Part shown: one piece after another, positions 17,412 through 26,719 of the stretch
Position numbering within the stretch: the stretch's first letter is position 1
Layout of the letters: each line of letters starts with the position of its first letter
Assembly (NCBI RefSeq): GCF_013032445.1
Contig: NZ_WQCA01000001.1
Location: 422,610-486,609, forward strand
DNA length: 64,000 nt
Origin: Ruegeria arenilitoris
Lineage (GTDB): Bacteria; Pseudomonadota; Alphaproteobacteria; Rhodobacterales; Rhodobacteraceae
Direction: 5' to 3'
Translations under genes and position numbers: made by a program
Notes under the pieces: model-generated
What the model saw: the letters and a program-made list of their open reading frames with translations, nothing else
Told to the model about the DNA's origin: nothing
Databases searched by the model: none

Positions 17412-19276
17412 CCCAGGATTTACACATCATGCCCCCCGAGGCGCCCTTGGACATGCCTGCGCAGGATTTCAGCGCGGACTTCCGGGATGCACAGGTACCA
17501 TCGGGTCAGCGCCCCTCGGCCGGGTTCTGGCGCGCGCTGGCGTTCTCTCCGGCCATGGCGGCCACGCTGGGCCTTTTGTGGGTCATGAGCGATTGGTTCG
17601 GGGCTGAGGGCATCAACCTGATCGAGGGCATCCTGCTGGCGCTGATCTCGTTCAACTTCTTCTGGATTTCTTTCACGGTCTGCACCGTCTTGCTGGGCAT
17701 GGTGTCCTTGTCGCGGCAGGAACAGCCGAAACGCGAAACCCGCCCGCAGCCGCTGCGCGTGGCGCTGCTGACGCCGGTTTACAACGAAGTGCCTTGGAAC
17801 GTGCTGGGCAACGCCCGTACGATGCTCGAAGACCTGCGCGCTCGCGGCGGTCAGCACCACTATGCCATGTTCATCCTGTCCGACACCCGCGACCCCGAGA
17901 TCGCTGCGCAGGAACAGGCCAGTGTCGAGGCTCTGCGTACCACCCTCGCCCCCGGTCTGGAGCTGCATTACCGTCGGCGCGAGGAAAACACCGACCGGAA
18001 AGTTGGCAACATCGCCGACTGGGTCAGCCGTTGGGGCGCTGATTGGGACGCGATGCTGGTGCTGGATGCCGACAGCCTGATGACCGGGCGGGCGATCACG
18101 CGCCTGACGGATTCGCTGGCGCGTGATCCGGGTGCCGGTCTGATCCAAAGCTACCCGCAACTGATCGGAGCCCAGTCGGTCTTTGCCCGGATGCAGCAGT
18201 TTGCCAATGGCGTTTATGGCATTGCCTTCGCCGAAGGCCTCGCCCGCTGGTGCGGGCAGGAAGGCAACTATTGGGGGCACAACGCCATCATCCGCACCCG
18301 CGCCTTTGCCACAAGCGCTGGTTTGCCGAAGCTGCGGGCGTACAATGGTCAGGAAAAGCTGATCATGAGCCACGATTTCGTCGAGGCAGGCCTTCTGCGC
18401 CGCGCCGGTTGGGGCGTACGCTTCCTGCCGCGCATCCGAGGCTCGTATGAGGAAACTCCGCCCACTTTGATCGACCACGCCCTGCGGGACCGTCGCTGGT
18501 GTCAGGGCAACCTACAGCACCTGAAACTGCTGGGCTCAACTGGCTTCCGCGCCGTGTCTCGGTTCCACATGTTCCACGGCGCGGTCGGATATCTGATGTC
18601 GCCGCTGTGGTTTGCCCTGCTGGTGATGTGGGCGCTGATCGGTCAGGGTGAGGACGCCTCGGTCCTGCACTATTTCAGCCCCGACAACCCGATGTTCCCG
18701 CAATGGCCTGAGATGTCGGAAACCCGCCACGTGCTGATCATTCTGGTGATGTACGCGATGCTGCTGGCGCCCAAGGTACTGGGCGTTCTGGCCCTGCCCC
18801 TGAGCGGAGTGCGCTATGCCGAGTTCGGCGGTGGGTCCAAGTTCGTGACATCCTTCCTGGCCGAGGTAATCCTGTCGATCCTCTACGCGCCGATCTTGAT
18901 GGTACAGCAGATGATCGCTGTATTCCGCACAGCGCTTGGCATTCAAAAGGGCTGGTCCCCGCAGGCGCGCGATGGCGGCACCTATAGCCTGCGCACCCTG
19001 ATCCTGTGTCACACGCTGGAAACCATCAGCGGCCTCGCACTAAGCGTCGGTATCCTGTCCGGTCTCGTCTCGGTCTGGCTGGCTCCGATCGCGATCAGCC
19101 TTGCGCTGGCGATACCACTGTCCGCGCTCAGCGGTGTCTCGGCTGGCGCGGCACGGCGGATGGTCGGGATGCGTGAGGATTTCCGCGAGCCCGCAATCAC
19201 CCGCTCGGCCCGGCGTCACCGGAACGAACTGAAACGTCTGATCGAGGGCAAAGGCGTGATGACCCCAGCTGAGTGA
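17408..19276 (+). CDS. opgH: Glucans biosynthesis glucosyltransferase OpgH
   Basis: 622-residue inner-membrane GT2 glucosyltransferase that makes the glucan backbone from UDP-glucose. Two N-terminal membrane segments (about 45-105) precede the cytosolic catalytic domain: VALLTPVYNEVPWNVLGN, the metal-binding Asp220-Ala-Asp222, SHDFVEAGLLRRAGW as the general-base region, and DHALRDRRWCQGNLQHLKLL carrying the RRW acceptor motif. Several C-terminal membrane spans follow. The start at 17408 overlaps the opgG stop. Its stop at 19274-19276 abuts the stop of the convergent esterase with no base between, so no separate terminator fits there. Confidence 0.94.
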   Translation: MTQDLHIMPPEAPLDMPAQDFSADFRDAQVPSGQRPSAGFWRALAFSPAMAATLGLLWVMSDWFGAEGINLIEGILLALISFNFFWISFTVCTVLLGMVSLSRQEQPKRETRPQPLRVALLTPVYNEVPWNVLGNARTMLEDLRARGGQHHYAMFILSDTRDPEIAAQEQASVEALRTTLAPGLELHYRRREENTDRKVGNIADWVSRWGADWDAMLVLDADSLMTGRAITRLTDSLARDPGAGLIQSYPQLIGAQSVFARMQQFANGVYGIAFAEGLARWCGQEGNYWGHNAIIRTRAFATSAGLPKLRAYNGQEKLIMSHDFVEAGLLRRAGWGVRFLPRIRGSYEETPPTLIDHALRDRRWCQGNLQHLKLLGSTGFRAVSRFHMFHGAVGYLMSPLWFALLVMWALIGQGEDASVLHYFSPDNPMFPQWPEMSETRHVLIILVMYAMLLAPKVLGVLALPLSGVRYAEFGGGSKFVTSFLAEVILSILYAPILMVQQMIAVFRTALGIQKGWSPQARDGGTYSLRTLILCHTLETISGLALSVGILSGLVSVWLAPIAISLALAIPLSALSGVSAGAARRMVGMREDFREPAITRSARRHRNELKRLIEGKGVMTPAE

Positions 19277-20101
19277 TTATCCACCCGGCAGACCTTCGTA
19301 CCAATCTACCATCATGTCTGCCCAGCCCTCGGGCACTCCATGACCGCCAGGGAACAGCGCGAATTCCAGCGCGCTGCCCTCGGCGCATCCGGTCCAATAG
19401 CGGCGCATGAATTGATCGGTGGTAGAGAACCCGCTGGGTTTGGTGTCAACGCACTCGTTGGCAACGCGCCAAATCTCCAGACCGGCAAAGATGTCGCCTT
19501 GATGGAACCGGCCACCGCCCAGCAGACGCCCCTCTAGCGGCACCACATTGTCGGTCCAGCCATGGGTGTGAAACAACCGCACTGGGCCGTCGCAAGCCTC
19601 GGGATGCGGACGCCAGAACCCGCCTGAGACGGGCACATAGGCTGAAAACGTATCCGGCGCGGCGCAGGCGAGGTAGTAGACCATGAACGCACCGGCAGAA
19701 AACCCGCCCAGGACAACCCTCTCGGAGTCGATCCCGAACCTCTCTTCCGCGTCCTGAACGGCTTCGGTCAGAAACGCGGTCTCATCTCGCTCGCCAAATC
19801 CCGGATAGAAGTTCCAGCTTTTTATGCCGTCGCGGCTAGGTCGCTCAAGCCCTTCAGGCGCCATTACGGCATAGCCGCGCGCCAACAGAGGCTCGACCAT
19901 GCTGCGGTTCTTCATTGTCCCTGCACCGCTGCCGCCATAGCCGTGCAGGAACACGACCAGTGGTGGGTTTTCAACCTCGGGCAGTTCGATGTGATAACCG
20001 CCCGATGCGGTTTCGCACATACCCTCCTGATCGGCACACGCGGCAAGGCCAGCCTGCCCCGCCAGAACCAACCCGGTTGCCAGCGTCAATTCACGGATCA
20101 T
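19277..20101 (-). CDS. Secreted LpqC/PHB-depolymerase-type esterase
   Basis: 274 residues; alpha/beta-hydrolase of the poly-3-hydroxybutyrate depolymerase/feruloyl esterase (LpqC-like) group. Signal peptide at the N-terminus (MIRELTLATGLVLAGQAGLAACA; a Cys in AACA could be lipidated). Oxyanion text FLHGYGGSGAG, nucleophile Ser135 in GGFSAGAFM, an Asp in HGWTDNVVP and a His in FPGGHGVPEGW complete the triad. The natural ester substrate is unknown. The ATG at 20101 overlaps the rhodanese stop (ATGA); a longer frame to 20260 is rhodanese sequence in another frame. Confidence 0.85.
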   Translation of the reverse strand: MIRELTLATGLVLAGQAGLAACADQEGMCETASGGYHIELPEVENPPLVVFLHGYGGSGAGTMKNRSMVEPLLARGYAVMAPEGLERPSRDGIKSWNFYPGFGERDETAFLTEAVQDAEERFGIDSERVVLGGFSAGAFMVYYLACAAPDTFSAYVPVSGGFWRPHPEACDGPVRLFHTHGWTDNVVPLEGRLLGGGRFHQGDIFAGLEIWRVANECVDTKPSGFSTTDQFMRRYWTGCAEGSALEFALFPGGHGVPEGWADMMVDWYEGLPGG

Positions 20102-20571
20102 CCAGTCTCTCCTGTATTGCGCTGAACCGGCAAACCGGCGCGCACCCATCCCGGCCCTGCGGCCGACCCCAACATACCCTCGGGCACATCTATGACGTTT
20201 GTGAACCCTGCTTCGGTCAAAATGTTGCTCAGGCGGGCCGAACGCACCCCGCGGGCGCAAATCAACGCGACCCGGGTATTGCGGTTTCCGCCGGTGAGCT
20301 GCGCCAGCGCCTGCTCAAAATCATCGCGGCGCATATCCAATGGATATGCGCCTTCACCAACGCCCGTTGCCTTCCATTCGCGCGGGGTTCGGATATCCAC
20401 CAACAGAACATTGCCCGACAACGCCTGCTCATGCGCGTCTGCAACGCTAAGGCGTCCGCCCGAATAGTCCTGAGGAATCAGGCGGTATTGCCGGATGGCA
20501 AAACCGGCGGTGATGGCAGCGCCCCCGCCCAACAGAACCCATCTTCGGGTCCGGTTCACCCTATCTCCCAT
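20098..20571 (-). CDS. Membrane-anchored rhodanese-domain protein
   Basis: 157 residues. An N-terminal Arg-rich segment and one hydrophobic stretch (WVLLGGGAAITAGFAI) act as anchor or uncleaved signal; the rest is a single rhodanese domain facing the periplasm. VLLVDIRTPREWKATG starts the fold and Cys105 in ICARGVRSARLSN is the sulfur-carrying cysteine. AGGAGGG seven bases before the ATG supports the start. Overlap with the esterase implies one transcript. A link between sulfur transfer and the esterase is not obvious. Confidence 0.85.
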   Translation of the reverse strand: MGDRVNRTRRWVLLGGGAAITAGFAIRQYRLIPQDYSGGRLSVADAHEQALSGNVLLVDIRTPREWKATGVGEGAYPLDMRRDDFEQALAQLTGGNRNTRVALICARGVRSARLSNILTEAGFTNVIDVPEGMLGSAAGPGWVRAGLPVQRNTGETG

Positions 20572-20717
20572 AAAATGCCCTCCTGAGCCGTCAGGCCGGT
20601 TTTAACACAATCGCCCAAATGTAGCTGCGCGGAAAATCGATCCCCAGATCAAGTTCACGTCATTATTTCACTCGCGAAAATGGACCTGATGAATGGCCCT
20701 GGAACGCAGTGAAAATC

Positions 20718-20746
20718 TTGCAATAGCTGGACAGTCAGAAAATTAT
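20718..20746 (+). promoter_or_regulatory. Possible sigma-70-type promoter ahead of mrpA
   Basis: TTGCAA (20718-20723) and AATTAT (20741-20746) are 17 bases apart, each matching four of six consensus positions. The region between the divergent rhodanese and mrp genes (20572-20795) is AT-richer than its surroundings and holds no gene that I can see. Confidence 0.3.
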
Positions 20747-20795
20747 CCTTACAAAATCAAGACTACTATTGACCGCTCAGACCGGAGTATCGCAC

Positions 20796-23663
20796 TTGTC
20801 CCTATTCCTCATCGCGGCCCTTCCCTTCCTCGGAGCTGTTTTCCCAGCCCTTCTGATCCGGGCAGGACGAAACGCAGCAGCCTCGGCGGCCGGCTTGACC
20901 ACTTTTCTGGCGCTCATGGGGCTGTTGATCCACATCCCCTCCGTCATGCGCGGAGAGGTCGTCACCGCCCGGTTCGACTGGATCCCGGCGCTGGGTCTGA
21001 ACGCGAACTTCATGCTGGACGGTCTGGGCTTCCTGTTTGCCCTGCTGATCCTTGGCATCGGCCTGCTGATCATCCTCTACGCGCGCTTTTACCTGTCGCG
21101 CGAAGACCCGATGGGGCAGTTCTATACTTACCTGCTGCTGTTTCAGGGCGCGATGGTCGGGATTGTTCTGTCTGACAATATCCTACTTCTCCTTATTTTC
21201 TGGGAGCTTACATCGCTTAGCTCATTCCTGCTGATCGGCTATTGGAAACACCTGCCCGAGGGGCGGCAAGGTGCTCGAATGGCGCTGGCCGTGACCGGTT
21301 CCGGCGGGCTGGCGATGATCGCGGGGATGCTGATCCTCGGAAATATCGTGGGATCGTATGACCTGAGCGTCATTCTGCAGAACAAAGAGCTGATCCAGTC
21401 CTCGCCCTATTACATGCCCGCGCTGATCCTGATCCTGCTGGGCTGTTTCACCAAATCGGCGCAATTCCCGTTTCACTTCTGGCTGCCGCACGCGATGGCT
21501 GCGCCAACACCTGTTTCGGCTTATCTGCACTCGGCCACGATGGTGAAGGCCGGGCTGTTCCTTATGGCGCGGATGTGGCCGGTTCTAGCCGGGACCGATG
21601 CGTGGTTCTATATCGTTGCGACCACGGGGCTAGTGACCATGTTGATCGGTGCTTGCATTGCGCTGTTCAAAGATGACCTAAAGGCGCTGCTGGCGTTTTC
21701 GACCGTGTCGCATCTGGGTCTGGTGACGATGCTACTGGGCTTTGGCACCAAGATTGCTGCTGTGGCCGCGATCTTCCACATCATCAACCACGCGACGTTC
21801 AAGGCGGCGTTGTTCATGACCGCAGGGATCGTGGATCACGAGAGTGGCACCCGCGATATTAAACGTCTGGGCGGGTTGCGGCATCTGATGCCGATCACCT
21901 TTACCATCGGCACGATTGCCGCCCTGTCCATGGCCGGTCTGCCGCCGCTGAATGGCTTCCTGTCCAAGGAAATGATGCTGGAGGAGACGGTTCACACAAC
22001 ATGGCTGAACTCGCACTACCTAGTACCGGGTCTAGCGTTGCTGGCTGCGCTGTTCTCGGCGGCCTATTCGTTCCGCTTTGTCAGCCATGTCTTCCTTGGC
22101 CCGCAGCGCACCGATTATCCGCATCACCCGCATGACCCGCCGGTGGGCCTGTGGCTGGCGCCCGCCTTCCTTGTGGTTCTGGTGGTACTGATCGGGTTTT
22201 ACTCGGCAGCGATTGTCGGGCCTTTGGTCGCGGTTGTCTCCAGCGCCGTGATCGGTGGTGAGAAACTGCCCTACTACTCGCTGAAACTGTGGCACGGATT
22301 CACACCCGCGTTGTACATGTCGGCCGTGGCCACGCTGGGCGGTCTGTTCCTGCTGGCCTTGCACCGGCGAGGAGAGGCGCTCTGGAACGCCCTGCCCCGT
22401 CCCGAGGCCAAGACAATCTTTGACGCCGTGATCGGTGCCCTGACGGCGCTGAGCCGCTGGGTCACCGATAAGCTGCATAACGGCGTGATCAGCCGCTATG
22501 CGATTATCCTGATCGCTTTCACCGTCGGGCTTGGCTATTACGCCTTTACGACCGGCACGATTGGCCCGGAAACGCGCGAACCGCTGTCGATACAAATTAT
22601 CCCGTTCATCGGCTGGATTTGTCTGGTTGCTGCGACGCTGGCGATCATGTGGTTCCACCGCAACCGCCTGTTGTCGCTGGTGCTGATCGGCGTGGTTGGC
22701 CTGATCGTTTCGATGGCGTTCAACTACCTCTCGGCCCCGGATCTGGCGCTGACGCAGATCTCGGTCGAGGTGGTGACGATGATCCTGCTTCTGCTGTCGC
22801 TGAACTTCCTGCCCACGGACACACCGTGGGACAGCAGCGCCGCGCGACGCTGGCGCGATGCGGCGATCTCAGTTGTGGCGGGTCTTGGTACCGGTGGGTT
22901 GATCTATGCGCTGATGCTGCGGGACTTTACCTTCCCAACGATCTCGGAATTCCATCTGGCGAATTCGTACAAAGGCGGTGGCGGCACCAACGTGGTCAAC
23001 GTGATCCTGGTGGACTTCCGGGGCTTTGATACCTTTGGCGAGATCATCGTTTTGGGCATCGCCGCGCTGATCATCTTTGCCCTGACCGAGTCAGTCTTGG
23101 GTTCGAACGTCCGCGCCTATTTGCTGAACCGCAAACCGCATTGGCCGCAATCGGGAGACTCGCATCCGCTGATGATGGTGGTGGCGACCCGCGTGATGAT
23201 GCCCATCGCGCTGATGGTCGGTGCCTACATCTTTTTCCGCGGACACAACCAACCGGGTGGCGGGTTCATCGCCGGTCTGATCGTGGCCATTGCGTACCTG
23301 ATGCAATACATGGCCAGCGGCTATACTTGGGCCATCGAACGGCAGAGGTTCTATTACCACGGTACAATCGGCTGGGGTGTATTGATCGCCGCCGCGACGG
23401 GTCTTGGCGCATGGTTCAACGAACGTCCGTTCCTGACCAGTGATTTCGGCTACATCAACTGGCCCCCATTGGAAGAGTTCGAATGGGCGACCGCCATCCT
23501 GTTCGACACCGGCGTATTCCTTGCGGTTCTGGGTGCGGTGATGCTGGCGCTGGACAGCCTTTCACGGTTTGCTTGGCAACCAGGCATGGCACAGGAATTC
23601 CCGATGGATATCAATCCGCTGCGGGATGACCTGAAAGACGAAGAAGAGAAGGAGCAGGCCTGA
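20796..23663 (+). CDS. mrpA: Mrp-type cation/proton antiporter, fused subunits A and B
   Basis: 955 residues. Large subunit of the seven-part Mrp (Mnh/Pha) antiporter in the inner membrane, which exports Na+ or K+ in exchange for protons. The N-terminal part is NuoL-like (LLLIFWELTSLSSFLLIGYWKH, FHFWLPHAMAAPTPVSAYLHSATMVKAG, KDDLKALLAFSTVSHLG). The C-terminal ~150 residues are an MnhB domain (RVMMPIALMVGAYIFFRGHNQPGGGFI), so no separate mrpB exists, as in Sinorhizobium PhaAB. There is no ATG at the start. I chose the TTG at 20796 because GGAG lies eight bases before it and the protein then begins MSLFLIAALPFLG; the TTG at 20769 would add nine residues but has no ribosome site. Confidence 0.92.
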   Translation: MSLFLIAALPFLGAVFPALLIRAGRNAAASAAGLTTFLALMGLLIHIPSVMRGEVVTARFDWIPALGLNANFMLDGLGFLFALLILGIGLLIILYARFYLSREDPMGQFYTYLLLFQGAMVGIVLSDNILLLLIFWELTSLSSFLLIGYWKHLPEGRQGARMALAVTGSGGLAMIAGMLILGNIVGSYDLSVILQNKELIQSSPYYMPALILILLGCFTKSAQFPFHFWLPHAMAAPTPVSAYLHSATMVKAGLFLMARMWPVLAGTDAWFYIVATTGLVTMLIGACIALFKDDLKALLAFSTVSHLGLVTMLLGFGTKIAAVAAIFHIINHATFKAALFMTAGIVDHESGTRDIKRLGGLRHLMPITFTIGTIAALSMAGLPPLNGFLSKEMMLEETVHTTWLNSHYLVPGLALLAALFSAAYSFRFVSHVFLGPQRTDYPHHPHDPPVGLWLAPAFLVVLVVLIGFYSAAIVGPLVAVVSSAVIGGEKLPYYSLKLWHGFTPALYMSAVATLGGLFLLALHRRGEALWNALPRPEAKTIFDAVIGALTALSRWVTDKLHNGVISRYAIILIAFTVGLGYYAFTTGTIGPETREPLSIQIIPFIGWICLVAATLAIMWFHRNRLLSLVLIGVVGLIVSMAFNYLSAPDLALTQISVEVVTMILLLLSLNFLPTDTPWDSSAARRWRDAAISVVAGLGTGGLIYALMLRDFTFPTISEFHLANSYKGGGGTNVVNVILVDFRGFDTFGEIIVLGIAALIIFALTESVLGSNVRAYLLNRKPHWPQSGDSHPLMMVVATRVMMPIALMVGAYIFFRGHNQPGGGFIAGLIVAIAYLMQYMASGYTWAIERQRFYYHGTIGWGVLIAAATGLGAWFNERPFLTSDFGYINWPPLEEFEWATAILFDTGVFLAVLGAVMLALDSLSRFAWQPGMAQEFPMDINPLRDDLKDEEEKEQA

Positions 23664-24022
23664 TGGAAGCGCTCGTAGCCTCAGCCGTAGGCATCATGAC
23701 CGCCGCCGGGATTTTCCTGATCCTGCGTCGCCGCACATTCCCGGTTATTCTGGGCCTGTCACTGATCACCTATGCGGTGAACGTGTTCCTGTTCGCTACC
23801 GGGCGGCTGGCGCTGGACGCGCCTGCTGTTCTGAACAAATACGAAGACGTGCCCTATACCGACCCCCTGCCGCAGGCACTGGTGCTGACGGCCATCGTGA
23901 TCTCGTTCGGTATGACGGCGGTGATCGTGATGATCGCGCTTTCGGCCTATCTGTCCTCGAAGGATGACCATATCGACATGACCGCGCAGGACAGCGTGGA
24001 CGCGCCAGGAGAAGACGCATGA
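23663..24022 (+). CDS. mrpC: Mrp antiporter subunit C
   Basis: 119 residues, three membrane segments, NuoK-like. MTAAGIFLILRRRTFPVILGLSLITYAVNVFLF and PLPQALVLTAIVISFGMTAVIVMIALSAYL are the family signature. It starts within the mrpA stop (TGATG) and overlaps mrpD by four bases, so stoichiometric coupled translation is likely. Confidence 0.95.
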   Translation: MEALVASAVGIMTAAGIFLILRRRTFPVILGLSLITYAVNVFLFATGRLALDAPAVLNKYEDVPYTDPLPQALVLTAIVISFGMTAVIVMIALSAYLSSKDDHIDMTAQDSVDAPGEDA

Positions 24023-25557
24023 ACCATTGGATCGTAGCGCCGATCGTCCTGCCCGCGATCCTGGCCCCGTTCATCATCATGGTCCTGCGGTACCATCTGG
24101 ACCTTCAGCGCATCTTCTCGGTCGCCGGTGTGGTGGCCCTGTTGGGGATTGCCCTGACCATCACTACGCAGGCCTCTGGCGGCGAAATTCAGGTCTACGA
24201 GCTGGGCAACTGGCCCGCGCCGTTCGGCATCGTAATGGTGTTGGATCGGTTGTCGGCCATGATGGTTCTGCTGACCGCGCTGCTGGCCTTGCCGATCGTT
24301 CTTTACGCCATTGCCTCGGGTTGGGACAACCGGGGCAAGCATTTCCATGCATTGTTTCACTTTCAGCTTATGGGCGTCTGCGGAGCTTTCCTGACCGGGG
24401 ACGCTTTCAACCTGTTCGTGTTCTTCGAGGTCCTGCTAATCGCCTCCTACGGTCTAATGACGCACGGGGGCGGTTCCGTGCGCCTGAAAGCCGGGGTGCA
24501 ATATGTGGCCTATAACCTGATTGGATCGACCCTGTTCCTGTTTGCGCTTGGCACGCTTTATGCGGTGACAGGCACGCTGAACATGGCGGACATGGCAATG
24601 CGCGTGGCGGAACTGCCCGCTGACGATACGGCATTGCTGCGTGTGGGGGCCGTGCTGTTGCTGCTGGTGTTCTGCATTAAGGCCGCCGTACTGCCGCTGC
24701 ATTTCTGGCTGCCCGCCAGCTATGCCAACGCGCCTTTGCCCGTGGCTGCGCTGTTTGCGATCATGACTAAGGTCGGCGCCTATTCGATCCTGCGGATGTA
24801 CACGCTGGGCTTTGGCCCCGAGGTTGAGGCAACGCAAGGACTGGTAGGGGCGTGGCTGCAACCGGCGGCGCTGGTGACGCTGGCCGTTGGGGTCGTCGGC
24901 ATTCTGGGTGCGCAGCACATCGCGCGGATGGTCGCCTTCTGCGCCATCGCCTCGATGGGCACGCTGCTGATTGCGATTTCGCTGTTCACGGAAACGGCCA
25001 CCGCAGCGGCGCTGTATTACATCTATCACTCGACCCTTGCGACCGCGCTGCTGTTCCTAGTCGCCGATCTGGTGATGGAACGTCGGGGCGGCGCCATCGA
25101 ACCCAAGGCGCCGATGCCGCAGAGCGGTCTGATCTCGGCCCTGTTCTTCGTCGGGGCCATCGCGCTGGCGGGGATGCCGCCACTGTCGGGCTTCATCGGC
25201 AAGCTGCTGGTGCTGGACGCATCCCGCGACGCGCCGGATGCAAACGCGATCTGGGCCGTTGTCCTGATCGGGTCGTTTGTCACTATCGTCGGGCTGGCAC
25301 GCGCGGGCTCACTGATCTTCTGGAAAAGTCACGACGCCCAATACACACCAGTGCCCGAAACAGACGAAGAGGCCCCTGCCCAACCCGCGCCCGAACCCAA
25401 CGCGGGGCTGGCCTTCACCTCCGTCTTTGGGCTGGTGCTGGGCCTTGTCATGCTGACTCTGTTCGCGGGTCCGGCTCTGAATTATGCTGGCAAAACCGCT
25501 GAGCAACTGTTCACACCCGAACACTACATCTCGGCCGTTCTGGGAGGAGAGGAATGA
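24019..25557 (+). CDS. mrpD: Mrp antiporter subunit D
   Basis: 512 residues, NuoN/NuoM-like proton-pumping-type subunit with about 14 membrane spans. FNLFVFFEVLLIASYGLMTHGG near residue 135, the conserved Lys in FCIKAAVLPLHFWLPASYANAPLPVAALFAIMTKVG and IYHSTLATALLFLVADLVMERRGG are characteristic. A Pro/Glu-rich cytoplasmic loop (about 445-465) precedes the last span. Four-base overlaps with mrpC and mrpE. Confidence 0.95.
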   Translation: MNHWIVAPIVLPAILAPFIIMVLRYHLDLQRIFSVAGVVALLGIALTITTQASGGEIQVYELGNWPAPFGIVMVLDRLSAMMVLLTALLALPIVLYAIASGWDNRGKHFHALFHFQLMGVCGAFLTGDAFNLFVFFEVLLIASYGLMTHGGGSVRLKAGVQYVAYNLIGSTLFLFALGTLYAVTGTLNMADMAMRVAELPADDTALLRVGAVLLLLVFCIKAAVLPLHFWLPASYANAPLPVAALFAIMTKVGAYSILRMYTLGFGPEVEATQGLVGAWLQPAALVTLAVGVVGILGAQHIARMVAFCAIASMGTLLIAISLFTETATAAALYYIYHSTLATALLFLVADLVMERRGGAIEPKAPMPQSGLISALFFVGAIALAGMPPLSGFIGKLLVLDASRDAPDANAIWAVVLIGSFVTIVGLARAGSLIFWKSHDAQYTPVPETDEEAPAQPAPEPNAGLAFTSVFGLVLGLVMLTLFAGPALNYAGKTAEQLFTPEHYISAVLGGEE

Positions 25558-26054
25558 TGAGACTTCTGCACCGGATTTTTCCGCACCCTCACCTGACCTT
25601 TCTGTTAACCATTGTATGGGTTCTGTTGGCCAACAAGCCGTCGTTGAACTCGCTGGTTTTTGGTCTGATCCTGGGGATCATCATCCCGTTTATCACCCAG
25701 CCGTACTGGCCTGACCGCCCCAAGCTGCGCAACTGGCCGATGGTGGTGGAGTATATGCTTGTGGTGCTTTGGGATATTGTGATCGCCAACATCACGGTAG
25801 CCCGGATCATTCTGTTCAAACGCGATGCAGACCGGCAACCGAACTGGATCTGCGTCCCGCTGGAACTGCGCACGCCCGAGGCAATCACCGTTCTAGCCGG
25901 TACCATTACGATGACCCCTGGCACGGTAAGCTCGGATCTGTCGGCGCAGGGGCATAACTTGCTGGTCCATTGCCTGGATGCGCCCGACCCAGAAGCGGTA
26001 CGGGATCAGATCAAACACCGCTATGAACGTCGCCTGAAGGAGATTTTCGAATGA
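25554..26054 (+). CDS. mrpE: Mrp antiporter subunit E
   Basis: 166 residues with two or three N-terminal membrane segments followed by a soluble tail; LWDIVIANITVARIILF and TITMTPGTVSSDLSAQGHNLLVHCLDAPDPE are typical of MnhE. Two tandem ATGs (25554, 25557) are possible; GGAGG at 25543-25547 serves either, and the first overlaps the mrpD stop. Confidence 0.94.
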   Translation: MMRLLHRIFPHPHLTFLLTIVWVLLANKPSLNSLVFGLILGIIIPFITQPYWPDRPKLRNWPMVVEYMLVVLWDIVIANITVARIILFKRDADRQPNWICVPLELRTPEAITVLAGTITMTPGTVSSDLSAQGHNLLVHCLDAPDPEAVRDQIKHRYERRLKEIFE

Positions 26055-26320
26055 TCGAAGTTGCGATCTGGTTTGCCTTCGCCTGTTTTGGAACGGCCAT
26101 CATGCTGTGCCTGTATCGGATCATCTCAGCCGAAGGTGTCGGCACCCGCGTTCTGGCGCTGGATACGATGGTGATCAACACCATCGCGCTGATGATCCTT
26201 TATGGGCTGGCCCTGGGAACCGAGATTTTCTTCGAAGCCGCAATGATCATTGCGATGCTTGGCTTTGTTTCAACTGTGGCCTATGCGCGCTTTATGCTGC
26301 GCGGCAATATCATCGAGTGA
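26051..26320 (+). CDS. mrpF: Mrp antiporter subunit F
   Basis: 89 residues, three membrane segments; RIISAEGVGTRVLALDTMVINTIALMILYG and the final AMIIAMLGFVSTVAYARFML are MnhF features, including the conserved Asp in the second segment. Overlaps mrpE by four bases. Confidence 0.94.
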   Translation: MIEVAIWFAFACFGTAIMLCLYRIISAEGVGTRVLALDTMVINTIALMILYGLALGTEIFFEAAMIIAMLGFVSTVAYARFMLRGNIIE

Positions 26321-26327
26321 GGGTGAA

Positions 26328-26714
26328 ATGGAGTTCATTTTCGAAATTCTGATCGCCTTCTTCCTGATCATATCGGGCATCTTCGGCTTTGTCGGGTCGT
26401 TTGGAATGATCAAACTGAAAGACCCGATGTCCCGCCTGCACGCGCCCACCAAGGCGACCACGCTGGGCGTGGGCGGCGTGTTGCTGGCCTCGATCTGTCA
26501 CTCGGTACTGATCGAGCAGCAACTGTCGTTGCACGAACTGCTGATCACCCTGTTCCTGTTCCTGACTGCGCCGATCACGGCTCTGTTCATTGCCAAATGG
26601 CACATTCATCGCCATGAAAAGCCCAGCGATCTGCCGGACGCGGGCGAGGATGAGCTTTGGGCCACCCACGCGGTCGAGCAGGTCGAAGACGTCCCGGAAC
26701 ACACAGCGAACTAA
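26328..26714 (+). CDS. mrpG: Mrp antiporter subunit G
   Basis: 128 residues, three membrane segments with a charged C-terminal tail. FGMIKLKDPMSRLHAPTKATTLGVGGVLLAS and FLFLTAPITALFIAKWHIHR are the MnhG signature. The ATG at 26328 is preceded by GAGTGAGGGTGAA; a longer frame from 26250 runs through mrpF and is not used. Its stop is only five bases before the selD fusion. Confidence 0.94.
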   Translation: MEFIFEILIAFFLIISGIFGFVGSFGMIKLKDPMSRLHAPTKATTLGVGGVLLASICHSVLIEQQLSLHELLITLFLFLTAPITALFIAKWHIHRHEKPSDLPDAGEDELWATHAVEQVEDVPEHTAN

Positions 26715-26719
26715 CACCC

